NCBI RefSeq assembly: GCF_005938675.2
Contig: NZ_VCCH02000011.1
Span: 62,001 to 126,000, forward strand
Source: Mycobacterium sp. KBS0706
GTDB lineage: Bacteria; Pseudomonadota; Alphaproteobacteria; DSM-16000; Inquilinaceae
Direction: 5' to 3'
DNA length: 64,000 nucleotides
Of this stretch, positions 50,831-63,592 are shown piece after piece. The notes under the pieces are model-generated. The model ran no database searches. It was not told where the DNA came from and saw only the letters and a program-made list of their open reading frames with translations. The translations under genes and the position numbers were made by a program. The first letter of the stretch is position 1; every line of letters starts with the position of its first letter.

Positions 50831-51763
50831 TTACTGCGGCGTCGGCCGCATCACCCCGTCAGGGCCGCGGCGCAGCGGGGCGGTCTGCTTCGGCAGCGGC
50901 GCGCCCGGCGCCTCGGCGATGGTGACGCCGTGCGGCCAGTCGGCCGGCGCGATGGCGATATAGCGGGCATAGCCGCCGGTGCCGCCCAGCGGCTTGGCGA
51001 AGCCGATGGTGATCAACGCCCCGGCCTCCGGGACCTGGTCGAGATTGGCCACGCCTTCCGCCTGGGTGAAGTGGTTGTGCATCAGCCACGCCTCGCCCTC
51101 CAGCGTCGGCGTGGCGTCGGTGTCCAGCGGCTCATGGCCGTGGAACAGGATGCGGCGATCGAGATGCAGGAACTTCAGCGCATCCAGCGACACGCCGGGA
51201 AACGGCTTGTCGTTGAAATGGGCGACGTCGTCCCACTTCTTCGACCAGTCGGTGCGGACCATGACCACGCTGCCCTCGGGCACCGTGCCGTGCTTCGCCT
51301 CCCAAGCCCTGACGTCCTCCACGGTCATGGCGTAGCTCGGGTCCTTCGCCACCTTCTCATGGATGTCGATCAGCACCAGCGGCCGCACCGCGAAGGTCGG
51401 CGGCAGGTCGCTGATCGTGGCGCCGTACTCGTCCCAATGTGCCGGCGGGTCCAGCTGGGTGCCGTACTGGTCGGTCGGCAGGGCATAGGCGCTGGCGACG
51501 AAGCCGTGCTTGGCATAGGTGAACTCGTCACCCTTCTTGGCGTAGTCCGGCAGGTCGTTCCCCGCCACGGCCGGCTTGAACTCGGCATTGCCGAAGCCCG
51601 GCCAGACCGGCTGGACCGGGGCGAAGGCATGGGTCAGGTCGATGTACTTCGCGCCCTTCAGCGCCGAATCATAGACGCTCCACAGCCCCTCCGCCGCCTG
51701 CGCCGCCGGCGCGGCGGCAAGCGCGAGGGACAGGATGGCCGTCGCGGCCGGGATCCGCAGCAT
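50831..51763 (-). CDS. Cyclase-family protein (kynurenine formamidase-like), exported
   Basis: A 310-residue metal-dependent hydrolase. A signal peptide (cleavage near AAPAAQA-AE) precedes the cyclase domain: KYIDLTHAFAPVQPVWPGF, GTQLDPPAHWDEYG with the HxxxD-type motif as PPAHWDE, GSVVMVRTDWSKKW and IGFAKPLGGTGGYARYIAIAP. Typical members are cytoplasmic; export is unusual but occurs in the longer secreted clade. The ATG at 51763 is the signal-peptide start. Confidence 0.87.
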   Translation of the reverse strand: MLRIPAATAILSLALAAAPAAQAAEGLWSVYDSALKGAKYIDLTHAFAPVQPVWPGFGNAEFKPAVAGNDLPDYAKKGDEFTYAKHGFVASAYALPTDQYGTQLDPPAHWDEYGATISDLPPTFAVRPLVLIDIHEKVAKDPSYAMTVEDVRAWEAKHGTVPEGSVVMVRTDWSKKWDDVAHFNDKPFPGVSLDALKFLHLDRRILFHGHEPLDTDATPTLEGEAWLMHNHFTQAEGVANLDQVPEAGALITIGFAKPLGGTGGYARYIAIAPADWPHGVTIAEAPGAPLPKQTAPLRRGPDGVMRPTPQ

Positions 51764-51844
51764 GGAAGCCCCCTTCGATGGTTTGCACCGGCGAGCATCG
51801 CCCGACCCCGGGCCGGCCTCCAAGCGGTAAGATCGTGCGCCGGC

Positions 51845-51872
51845 TTGACGCCCCGCCCCGGCCGGCTTATCC
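51845..51872 (+). promoter_or_regulatory. Promoter before the rsgA leader
   Basis: TTGACG (51845-51850), a 16-base spacer and TTATCC (51867-51872) form a good sigma-70-like promoter. The predicted start near 51879 places the leader ORF at once downstream. Confidence 0.6.
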
Positions 51873-51905
51873 CTGGACTGCCCCTAATGGCTCGGAAAGG
51901 AGGGT

Positions 51906-51974
51906 ATGAAGATGGCTGCGATTGTCCGCGCGCTTCGCGCCCCCTTTCGCTGCGCCGCCATTCGGGCCTCCTGA
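51906..51974 (+). CDS. 22-codon leader ORF upstream of rsgA
   Basis: The peptide is MKMAAIVRALRAPFRCAAIR plus Ala-Ser, basic and amphipathic. GGAAAGGAGGGT right before the ATG is the strongest Shine-Dalgarno in the neighbourhood, far stronger than that of rsgA itself (TTG start). It could be a regulatory leader peptide coupling translation rate to rsgA expression. It is too short to be supported by homology. Confidence 0.4.
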   Translation: MKMAAIVRALRAPFRCAAIRAS

Positions 51975-52028
51975 CAGCAGGATCTCCTCGGCCGGCGCCT
52001 GACAGGCTTTCCGATCGAGGATACCCCA

Positions 52029-53099
52029 TTGATCGACCGCTATGGCTGGAGCCCGGCGCTCCAGCATGATTTCCATCCCCATGCCGCCCGTGGCCTCGGC
52101 CCGGCGCGCGTAACCGTGCAACAGCGCGGCGCCTATCATCTGGTCACCCCGGCGGGGGAGATGACCGCCCAGCTGTCCGGCCGCTTCGCCCATGAGGCGC
52201 TGGAGGGCGACTACCCCGTGGCCGGCGACTGGGTGGCGGCATCCCTGCGCCCGGATGAGGGCAGCGCCACCATCCATGTGGTGCTGCCGCGGCGCAGTGC
52301 CTTCACCCGCAAGGCCGCCGGTCCCGGCCGCCCGATGGGCCAGGTGGTGGCCGCCAATGTCGAGGTGGCCTTCCTGGTCACCTCGCTGAACGCCGACCTC
52401 AACGCCCGGCGGGTCGAACGCTACCTGGCCACGGCGTGGGAGAGCGGCGCCGCCCCCGTGGTGGTGCTGACCAAGGCCGACCTGTGCGACGACCGCGACG
52501 GGCCGCTGGCCGAGATCGAGGCCGTGGCGCTGGGCGTGCCGGTGCATGTCGTCTCCGCCGTCACCGGCGAGGGCGTCGAGGCCTTGCGCGACTGCTTCGC
52601 GCCGGGCCAGACGGCGGTGCTGCTGGGCAGCTCCGGCGTCGGCAAGTCCAGCCTGGTCAACGCCCTGGCGGGGACCGAGCTGATGGCGACGGGCGGCATC
52701 CGCGAGGACGACGCCCGCGGCCGCCACACCACCACCCATCGCGAGCTGGTGCTGCTGCCGAACGGCCGGCTGGTGCTGGACACGCCGGGCATGCGCGAGC
52801 TCGGCCTGTGGGATGCCGGGGACGGCGTCGCCGCCACCTTCGCCGACATCGAGGCGCTGGCCGCGGCGTGCCGCTTCGTCGATTGCCGGCACGAGGCGGA
52901 GCCGGGCTGCGCCGTGCGCGCGGCGCTGGAGGACGGCAGCCTGGACCCGGAGCGCTGGCGCAGCTGGGGCAAGCTGCAGCGTGAGCTGGCGCATCTCGAC
53001 CGCAAGGAGGACCCGCTGGCCCGGGAAAGGGCACGAAAGGTCTGGATCCAACGCAACAAGCAATACCGCGCCGGCAAGAAGCGGGGTGACTGGGGATGA
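52029..53099 (+). CDS. rsgA: Ribosome small-subunit GTPase RsgA
   Basis: A 356-residue circularly permuted GTPase that matures the 30S subunit. The OB-fold is followed by G4 (LTKADL), G1 (GSSGVGKSS), switch and G3 (DTPGMRELGLW), then the zinc knuckle CRFVDCRHEAEPGC and a basic tail. The start is TTG 52029 with GAGGA 8 bases upstream. The next in-frame Met is inside the OB-fold, so TTG is the likely start and translation may be inefficient. Confidence 0.93.
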   Translation: MIDRYGWSPALQHDFHPHAARGLGPARVTVQQRGAYHLVTPAGEMTAQLSGRFAHEALEGDYPVAGDWVAASLRPDEGSATIHVVLPRRSAFTRKAAGPGRPMGQVVAANVEVAFLVTSLNADLNARRVERYLATAWESGAAPVVVLTKADLCDDRDGPLAEIEAVALGVPVHVVSAVTGEGVEALRDCFAPGQTAVLLGSSGVGKSSLVNALAGTELMATGGIREDDARGRHTTTHRELVLLPNGRLVLDTPGMRELGLWDAGDGVAATFADIEALAAACRFVDCRHEAEPGCAVRAALEDGSLDPERWRSWGKLQRELAHLDRKEDPLARERARKVWIQRNKQYRAGKKRGDWG

Positions 53100-53127
53100 G
53101 CCGGGCCGCCCGCGCCGCCGACTGCGA

Positions 53128-53541
53128 CTACGATGCCGGCTTGGCCACGGCCCGGCCCAGGCGCGCATCCAGGCTGAAGCTGCCCGCGCCGAAGCTGGCG
53201 ACCTGGAGCAGGCCGCCGGTGATGGCGATGTTCTTGAGGAAATGGATCATCTGGTTCTGGTCGGCGAAGTCGTTGTGGAACAGCAGGGCCGTCGCCACGG
53301 TGAAGACCGCCAGCGCCAGCGCGACGATGCGCGTCTGGAACCCGGCCACCAACAGCAGGCCCCCGCCGACCTCGACAATCAGGGACAGGGCATAGCCTAG
53401 TTGCGGGAGGGGAAGCCCGACCATGCCGATATAGCCGATGGTGGCGTCCGGGGCCGCGATCTTCGACAGACCGCTGAGCAGGAACAGGATGGCCAGCAGC
53501 AGCCGACCGAAGGCCGGAGCATAGGAGGTCGAGGGGGTCAT
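53128..53541 (-). CDS. DoxX-family membrane protein
   Basis: A 137-residue inner-membrane protein with four helices. The conserved pieces are LLLAILFLLSGLSKI, YALSLIVEVGGGLLLVAGFQTRIVALALAVFTVATALLFHNDFADQNQMIHFLKNIAITGGLL. DoxX/DoxD members support redox or resistance functions; no specific role is visible. The divergent LysR gene 148 bp away is a likely regulator. Confidence 0.9.
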   Translation of the reverse strand: MTPSTSYAPAFGRLLLAILFLLSGLSKIAAPDATIGYIGMVGLPLPQLGYALSLIVEVGGGLLLVAGFQTRIVALALAVFTVATALLFHNDFADQNQMIHFLKNIAITGGLLQVASFGAGSFSLDARLGRAVAKPAS

Positions 53542-53643
53542 GAATGGACCTTCTGCCAAGTGTCGCAACGATGAAGGCCGGCAAGGCATGGACGGGGCCG
53601 GCCGGGCCGATGTCGCCGCGACAGTTAGGATCTCTTCGCCTTT

Positions 53644-53678
53644 CTGAAAATCCGGATAATATCGAACGATCTTTTCAG
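53644..53678 (+). promoter_or_regulatory. Inverted repeat in the doxX-lysR intergenic region
   Basis: CTGAAAA (53644-53650) and TTTTCAG (53672-53678) form 7-bp arms with a 21-base spacer in an AT-rich stretch 10 bp before the LysR start. A LysR dimer-of-dimers could bind here. Confidence 0.45.
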
Positions 53679-53688
53679 GAAATCAGAA

Positions 53689-54579
53689 ATGGCTAGCCTT
53701 GGCACGCCCACCCTCGACCAGTTGCAGGTGCTTCTCGCCGTGGTCGAGGCCGGCAGCTTCGCCGCGGCGGCAAGACGGCTGAACCGCGCTACCTCCGCCG
53801 TTACCTATGCGATCGACAACCTCGAGGCCCAGCTCGGCCTCGCGCTGTTCGACCGGGTGGCAACCCGGAAGCCCAGCCTGACTCCGGCCGGCCGGGCGGT
53901 GCTGACCGAGGCCCGGGCGGTGGCGCGGGGCGTCGACCTGCTGCGCGCCCGGGTTCAGGGCCTGCTGGAGGGGCTGGAGCCGGAGGTCTCGCTGGTCGTC
54001 GACGTCATGCTGCCGACGGCGCGTCTGGTCGACGCGCTGCAGGCGTTCCAGGCGGAGTTCCCGAGCGTACCGCTGCGGCTGCATGTCGAGGGGCTCGGCG
54101 CGGTGGCGCAGCTGGTGCTGGACGGCACGGCCATGCTCGGCGTCGGCGGCCCCCTGACCACCGCTCTCAGCCTGGAACGGACCTGGATCGGCGGGGTGCG
54201 GCTGGTTCCGGTCGCCGCCCCGTTCCACCCGCTGGCCGGCCGCCGCGGTCCTGCCGCCGAGGCTGCGCGCGACCACATCCAGCTGGTCCTGACCGACCGG
54301 TCGCCGCTGACACAGGGCCGCGATTTCGGGGTGTTCGCCCGAAGGACATGGCGGCTGGCCGATCTCGGCGCCAAGCATGCGCTGCTGCTGGCGGGAGTGG
54401 GCTGGGGCAGCATGCCCGACCCGGTCGTGCGCGGCGACATCGAGGCCAGCCGGCTGGTGGAGCTGGACCTCGGCGACTGGCGCGACGCCGTCTACATGAT
54501 GAACGCGATCCATCGCGGCGACAGGCCGCCCGGGCCGGCCACCCGCTGGCTGATCGAACGCTTCGCTGGCCAGGCGTGA
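53689..54579 (+). CDS. LysR-family transcriptional regulator
   Basis: A 296-residue regulator. The winged helix reads TLDQLQVLLAVVEAGSFAAAARRLNRATSAVTYAIDNLEAQLG and a periplasmic-binding-protein-like effector domain follows. It is divergent from doxX and likely controls that gene. The effector is unknown. Confidence 0.93.
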   Translation: MASLGTPTLDQLQVLLAVVEAGSFAAAARRLNRATSAVTYAIDNLEAQLGLALFDRVATRKPSLTPAGRAVLTEARAVARGVDLLRARVQGLLEGLEPEVSLVVDVMLPTARLVDALQAFQAEFPSVPLRLHVEGLGAVAQLVLDGTAMLGVGGPLTTALSLERTWIGGVRLVPVAAPFHPLAGRRGPAAEAARDHIQLVLTDRSPLTQGRDFGVFARRTWRLADLGAKHALLLAGVGWGSMPDPVVRGDIEASRLVELDLGDWRDAVYMMNAIHRGDRPPGPATRWLIERFAGQA

Positions 54580-54593
54580 TGCCGTCGCCGGGG

Positions 54594-56210
<1,617 letters not shown>

Positions 56211-56237
56211 TCATTTCGATGACTGAGAGTCGTGCTC

Positions 56238-57143
56238 ATGGCCTTCGACGGCCGCCTGCTGAGCGGCATCAGCGCCCTGGCCGCGGTGGTCGAGGCCGGC
56301 AGCTTCGTGCGGGCAGCGGACAGCCTGGGGCTGACCCAGTCCGGCGTCAGCCGCGCCGTCGCCCGGCTGGAGGCGCGGCTGGGCGTGCGCCTGTTCGACC
56401 GTACCCCGCGGGCCATTACCCTGACCGAGGAGGGCCGCCGATTCTATGACGGGGTGATGCCGCATCTGACCGGCATCGAGGAGCGGGCGGCCGAGGCGTC
56501 GGGCGGCGCCACCGCCGTGCGCGGCCGGCTGCGGGTCAATGCCGACGCCGCCTTCGGCCACACCGTCCTGGCGCCCCGCCTGGCCGGCTTCATGGCGCGC
56601 CACCCGGAGATCGAGTTGGAGCTGGTGGTGCGCGATCGCATCGGCGACCTGGTGGCGGAGGGTTTCGATATCGCCCTGCGCTTCGGCGAGCCGGAGCCCT
56701 CCGGCCTGAACAGCAAGCTGCTGCTGGAGACACGGGTGCTGACCTGCGCCGCCCCTGACTACGTGGCCCGGCGCGGCCGGCCGCAGCATCCGGAGAACCT
56801 GGTCACCGACGGCCATGAATGCGTGCTGGTGAAGGAGGCGGCGACCGGCCGGCCCTATGAGTGGGAGTTCCGGCGCAAGACCGAGGTGCTGTCGGTCCCG
56901 GTGCGGGGCCGGTTGACGGTGAACGATTCCGGCAGCCTGATCGGCGCCCTGCTCGGCGGCCAGGGCATCGGCCAGCCGCTGGAGTTCAGCGTGCGCGACC
57001 TGATCGCCTCCGGCCGGCTGGTCCGGCTGCTGCCCGATTGGTCGGACGAGCGCTTCCCGGTCTACGCCTATCACCGCTCACGCGGCCTGCCCCCGGCCCG
57101 GGTGCGCGCCTTCCTCGACTTCGTGTTCGAGATCACGGTGTAG
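56238..57143 (+). CDS. LysR-family transcriptional regulator
   Basis: A 301-residue LysR protein: SGISALAAVVEAGSFVRAADSLGLTQSGVSRAVARLEARLGVRLFDRTPRAITLTEEG, then the effector domain. It is divergent from the SDR gene; a TCAT-N4-ATGA palindrome lies in the shared promoter region. A strong terminator follows. Confidence 0.93.
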   Translation: MAFDGRLLSGISALAAVVEAGSFVRAADSLGLTQSGVSRAVARLEARLGVRLFDRTPRAITLTEEGRRFYDGVMPHLTGIEERAAEASGGATAVRGRLRVNADAAFGHTVLAPRLAGFMARHPEIELELVVRDRIGDLVAEGFDIALRFGEPEPSGLNSKLLLETRVLTCAAPDYVARRGRPQHPENLVTDGHECVLVKEAATGRPYEWEFRRKTEVLSVPVRGRLTVNDSGSLIGALLGGQGIGQPLEFSVRDLIASGRLVRLLPDWSDERFPVYAYHRSRGLPPARVRAFLDFVFEITV

Positions 57144-57144
57144 C

Positions 57145-57170
57145 GAAAGGGGCGCCGCAGCGCCCCTTTC
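57145..57170. terminator. Bidirectional intrinsic terminator between lysR and clpB
   Basis: GAAAGGGGCGC (57145-57155) pairs with GCGCCCCTTTC (57160-57170) over a CGCA loop, with T-runs in both directions. It serves the convergent lysR and clpB genes. Confidence 0.85.
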
Positions 57171-57181
57171 TGTTCGGTCGA

Positions 57182-59791
<2,610 letters not shown>

Positions 59792-59884
59792 ATCTCTAGT
59801 CTCCGCTGTCCGGCGCGGTCGTCTTGCTCGAAGCCCGACCTCACCTTGATCCACATTCGTGCGATCCGGGAGGATGCAGGACTG

Positions 59885-59913
59885 ATGTAGGGGTGTGGCC
59901 CGGCTGCAACAAG
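59885..59913 (-). promoter_or_regulatory. Sigma-32-like promoter of clpB
   Basis: On the minus strand CTTG (59910-59913) and CCCTACAT (59885-59892) are spaced 17 bases apart, the form of RpoH promoters in alphaproteobacteria. The 5' leader would be about 88 nt. Confidence 0.6.
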
Positions 59914-60059
59914 GGCCGTCAGGAACGTCCGGGAGAGTCTCGCCACGAGTGCGCCGATGGCGACCGGTCCCAATCGCGCATAGCGGCGATCCTCGGCGCG
60001 CTGATTGTTTCCTCCGGCCATAACGCGCTAGGGTTTTTGCCCGGAACCCGAGACCCGCC

Positions 60060-60818
60060 ATGACCGCCGCCCGCCTCGCCGAACTGTACCGCTACCCCGT
60101 CAAAGGTATGACCGGGCAGAAACTCGCCGCCACCGATCTCGCCGCGGGCGGGACGCTGCCGCATGACCGGCGCTTCGCCATCGTGCACGGCGCCAGCCAA
60201 TGTGACCCGACGGCTCCGAGCTGGCAGCCGAAGCGGCAGTTCCTGCAACGGATGACCGATGAGCGGCTGGCGCTGCTGGGCATCGACTATGATGACGCCA
60301 CCGAGGCGCTGACGCTGAAGCGCGACGGCAAGCAGGTGGCGCGCGGCCTGCTGTCTCTGCCGATCGGGCAGGAGCTGATCAACCAGTTCCTGAACGCCTT
60401 CATGAAGGACCCGCGGGGCGCGCTGAAGATCGTCTCCGCCCCCGGCATCGCCTTCACCGACATACCGGAGAAGCTCGTCTCGCTGATCAACCTGGCCTCG
60501 GTGAAGGATATCGAGCGGGTGACGCGCGCGCCGGTCGACCCGCGGCGCTTCCGCGGCAACCTGATCCTCGAGGGACTGCCGGCCTGGACGGAGTTCGACT
60601 GGATCGGGCGGGAGCTGGCGATCGGGCCGGTGCGGCTCAAGGTCGTCTCGCGGATCACCCGCTGCGCCGCCACCAACGTCAACCCGGCGACGGGCGACCG
60701 CGACCTGAACATTCCCAAGGCCCTGATCACCGGTTTCGGCCACGCCGATTGCGGCATCTATGCCGAGGTGCTGGCCGGCGGCCGGATCGCGGAAGGCGAC
60801 GTCCTGACGGTCGCGTGA
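60060..60818 (+). CDS. MOSC-domain protein (MOSC-N plus MOSC)
   Basis: A 252-residue molybdenum-cofactor-associated protein. The N-terminal beta-barrel domain reads [34 protein letters not shown]. The MOSC domain reads [20 protein letters not shown] and [21 protein letters not shown], with Cys as the candidate ligand. It resembles mARC-type reductases without the partner domain. It ends in a 14-bp-arm hairpin. Confidence 0.9.
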   Translation: MTAARLAELYRYPVKGMTGQKLAATDLAAGGTLPHDRRFAIVHGASQCDPTAPSWQPKRQFLQRMTDERLALLGIDYDDATEALTLKRDGKQVARGLLSLPIGQELINQFLNAFMKDPRGALKIVSAPGIAFTDIPEKLVSLINLASVKDIERVTRAPVDPRRFRGNLILEGLPAWTEFDWIGRELAIGPVRLKVVSRITRCAATNVNPATGDRDLNIPKALITGFGHADCGIYAEVLAGGRIAEGDVLTVA

Positions 60819-60852
60819 CCGGGTCCGCCCACAGGCGAACCCGGTCACGCGA
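60811..60852 (+). terminator. Hairpin after the MOSC gene
   Basis: TCGCGTGACCGGGT (60811-60824) and ACCCGGTCACGCGA (60839-60852) form perfect 14-bp arms, with an inner CGCC/GGCG stem. The arm includes the stop codon. No T-run follows, so it may act as an RNA-stabilising end or with Rho. Confidence 0.6.
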
Positions 60853-60857
60853 TATCG

Positions 60858-61877
60858 TTACGGCCGCGCCGGCCCGGTGCCGGCACCGGTGCTTTCGATC
60901 GCGGCGGCGATCTCGGCGACGTCCTTCGCCGTCAGCTCCAGCGTCGCGGCGTCGATCCAGCCATCGACCTGCTCGGGGCTGCGGGCGCCGACGATGGCGG
61001 CGGTGACCGCCGGCCAGGCCAGCGTCCAGGCCACCGCCACGGCGGCCACCGAGGTGCCGCGCCGCGCCGCCACCGGCTTCAGTGCCGCGGCCAGCGCCAG
61101 GTTGCGGGTCAGGCCGTCGCCGGTGAAATGCGGCGAGCGCGAGCGCCAGTCGTCCTTCGGCAGCGCCGCCGCCCGCTCCGCCGTGAAGGCGCCGGTCAGG
61201 AGGCCGGACTGCATCGGGCTGTAGACGATGACACCCGTGTTATGCTTCGCGCACCAGGGCAGTTCCGCCCCGCCGATGTCGCGCCGGATCGCCGAGAAGG
61301 GCGGCTGCAGCGTGTCGACATGGCCCACAGCCTCGGCCCGCGCCAGCAGCTCGACATTGTGGTTGGAGAGGCCGACGGCCCGCACCTTCCCTTCCGCCTT
61401 CAGGTCGAGGAAGGTCTGCCACAGGGTCTCGATCGAGGTGCCGTCCTCGGCCGGCCAGTGCAGCTGGTACAGGTCGATCCGCTCGACCCCGAGCCGGCGC
61501 AGCGAGGCTTCGACCTCGCGCCGCAGGCTGGCCGGAGCGCCGACGCGCTTCGGCACGGCGGTGCGGTTCGCCTCGTCCCAGATCAGGCCGCCCTTGGTGA
61601 AGACATAGGGGCGCTTGTCCGCCGGGACCTCGCGCAGGGCGCGGCCGACGATCTCCTCGGAATGGCCGAGGCCGTAGACCGCGGCGGTGTCGATCCAGTT
61701 GATGCCGACCTCGGCCGCGTGCCGGATCGCCGCCACCGAGGCGTCGTCGTCCTGCTCGCCCCAGGCCGCGGCCCAGCCGGCGCCGCCGATCGCCCAGGCG
61801 CCGAAGCCGACCCGGGTGATCGCCATGTCGGTGGTGCCGAAGCGCCGTGTCGGCAGATGCGTGTGGCCTTCGCTCAT
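60858..61877 (-). CDS. Aldo/keto reductase
   Basis: A 339-residue NADPH-dependent reductase with the catalytic Asp/Tyr in WIDTAAVYGLGHSEE, Lys in VFTKGGL and His in YQLHWP. The cofactor end is AIVGARSPEQVDGWIDA. It belongs to the larger bacterial AKR group. The divergent LysR gene likely regulates it. Confidence 0.93.
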   Translation of the reverse strand: MSEGHTHLPTRRFGTTDMAITRVGFGAWAIGGAGWAAAWGEQDDDASVAAIRHAAEVGINWIDTAAVYGLGHSEEIVGRALREVPADKRPYVFTKGGLIWDEANRTAVPKRVGAPASLRREVEASLRRLGVERIDLYQLHWPAEDGTSIETLWQTFLDLKAEGKVRAVGLSNHNVELLARAEAVGHVDTLQPPFSAIRRDIGGAELPWCAKHNTGVIVYSPMQSGLLTGAFTAERAAALPKDDWRSRSPHFTGDGLTRNLALAAALKPVAARRGTSVAAVAVAWTLAWPAVTAAIVGARSPEQVDGWIDAATLELTAKDVAEIAAAIESTGAGTGPARP

Positions 61878-61916
61878 GGTCTTCTCCCGGTCATGTCAGG
61901 CTTGGAGAATGACGGC

Positions 61917-61959
61917 ATCGCATTCAGCGTTCCAATTGAATGTTCAGATCGCATTCAGC
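61917..61959. promoter_or_regulatory. Repeated ATCGCATTCAGC sites in the AKR-LysR intergenic region
   Basis: ATCGCATTCAGC occurs twice in direct orientation (61917-61928, 61948-61959), with the inverted half TGAATG (61937-61942) between. This arrangement suits cooperative binding by the divergent LysR protein. Confidence 0.5.
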
Positions 61960-61994
61960 ATGATCCCAGAACAATCGGCAGGATCGGGCGGGAC

Positions 61995-62922
61995 CATGGA
62001 TCTGAGGCAGCTGGAGCATTTCCTGGCGGTGGCGGAGGAGCAGCATTTCACCCGCGCCGCCCGGCGGGTGAACATCGTCCAGTCCGGCCTGTCGGCCTCG
62101 ATCCGGGCGCTGGAGGAGGAGCTCGGCGCGCCGTTGTTCATCCGCAGCACCCGGCGGGTGGACCTGACCGCCGCCGGCCGGGTGCTGGCCGAGGAAGCGC
62201 GGCGGGTGCTGGCGGCGGCCCAGGGTGCCCGTGACGCGGTGGCCGCGGTGCAGGGGCTGGCGCGCGGCCGGCTGGCGATCGGCACCACCCACAGCCTGGC
62301 GCCCTTCGTCGACCTTCCGGCGCTGCTGGCCCGCTTCCACGCCGCCCATCCCGGGGTCGAGATCCGATTGTGCCAGGGCGGGTCGGACCGGCTGTTCGAG
62401 AAGCTGCGCGACAGCCGGGTCGACCTCGCCTTCGTGCCGATGCAGCCGGCGCCGCCGCCGGACGTCCAGGCCACCATGCTGGCCTGCGAGGAGCTGGTGG
62501 CCGCCTGCCGCCACGACCATCCGCTGGCGGGCCGCAAGAACGTGGCCCTGAGCCGGCTGGGCCGCGAGACCTTCGTCGATTTCCAGACCGACTGGGGCAC
62601 CCGGCAGCTGGTCGACCAGGCCTTCGCCCAGGTGCGCGTGGAACGCCGCACCGGCTTCGAGGTCAACGACCTGCCGACCGCGCTCGACCTCGTCGCCCTC
62701 GGCCTCGGCATCGCCCTGGTGCCGGAGGCGCTGATCGCCGCGCATCCGGCCGACCCGCACCGGCCGCCGCTGGCGGTGGCGACGCTGGCCCCGCCCGAGA
62801 TCTGCTGGGAGCTCGGCGTCGCCCATGCCGAGCGCGGCGCCGGCGACGGCCCGGTCAACCCGGCGGCGCGGGCCTTCCTGGCGCTGATGGAATCGGACCG
62901 GGTCGCCGCGGCGGCGGCGTAA
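61995..62922 (+). CDS. LysR-family transcriptional regulator
   Basis: A 308-residue LysR protein: MDLRQLEHFLAVAEEQHFTR, a helix VNIVQSGLSASIRALEEELGAPLFIRSTRRVDLTAAG and the effector domain (RLAIGTTHSLAPFVDLPALL). It is divergent from the aldo/keto reductase across a 117-bp region with repeated sites. Confidence 0.93.
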
Positions 62923-62928
62923 GCGGCC

Positions 62929-63513
62929 TCAGGCCACCTGCACCAGCGGGCCGGACCATTCGGTGACAACGTCGGACAGCGCCGGGCGCGGGCGGTCCTC
63001 CATCGGCTCGGTCGGGGTGCCGAGATAGATGAAGCCGATGATCTTGTCGGTCGCCGGGTCGTGGCCCAGCAGCTCGATGATCTGCGGGTGGAAGGCCGCC
63101 CAGCCGGTGATCCAGCTGCCGCAGAAGCCCTGGGCGTGCGCCGCCACCAGGATGTTCTGGCACAGCGCACCGCCGGACAGGATCTGCTCCAGCTCCGGGA
63201 TCTTGCCGGGCTGCGGCTTGTGCGTGATCACCAGCAGCAGCGGCGCCAAAGCCGGCTTCTGCCGCGTCGCCTCGACCAGCGCCTCGGTGGCGTCGGGGGT
63301 CTCGCGGGCGAAGATCTCGGCCATCGCCTCGCCCAGCCGGCGCTGCCCGTCCTTGCGCAGCAGCTGGATGCGCCAGGGCGCCAGCTTGCCGTGGTCCGGC
63401 ACCCGCGTGCCGGCCCGCAGGATCCGCTCCAGCGCCGCCGCATCCGGCCCGGGCTCGACCATGTTGCGCGCGGGCACCGAGCGGCGCTTCAGCAGAAGAT
63501 CCAACGCATCCAT
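62929..63513 (-). CDS. Nitroreductase-family protein, YdjA-like
   Basis: A 194-residue FMN-dependent oxidoreductase. The start LLLKRRSVPARNMVEPGPD, GTRVPDHGKLAPWRI and LCQNILVAAHAQGFCGSWITGW match the YdjA branch. It reduces nitro-aromatics or quinones; the native substrate is unknown. It is convergent with the lysR gene, 6 bp apart. Confidence 0.9.
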   Translation of the reverse strand: MDALDLLLKRRSVPARNMVEPGPDAAALERILRAGTRVPDHGKLAPWRIQLLRKDGQRRLGEAMAEIFARETPDATEALVEATRQKPALAPLLLVITHKPQPGKIPELEQILSGGALCQNILVAAHAQGFCGSWITGWAAFHPQIIELLGHDPATDKIIGFIYLGTPTEPMEDRPRPALSDVVTEWSGPLVQVA

Positions 63514-63592
63514 GCTTCGTCTCCGATGAGTCCGCCGCCGGGACGGCGCTATCTAAGAATCACTCTCAACACCACAGATAGGACGGACCGGG

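Noticed and set aside
47448..50963. 1171-codon open frame on the plus strand
   Set aside because: It lies opposite three well-supported genes and its composition is that of reverse-complemented GC-rich codons.
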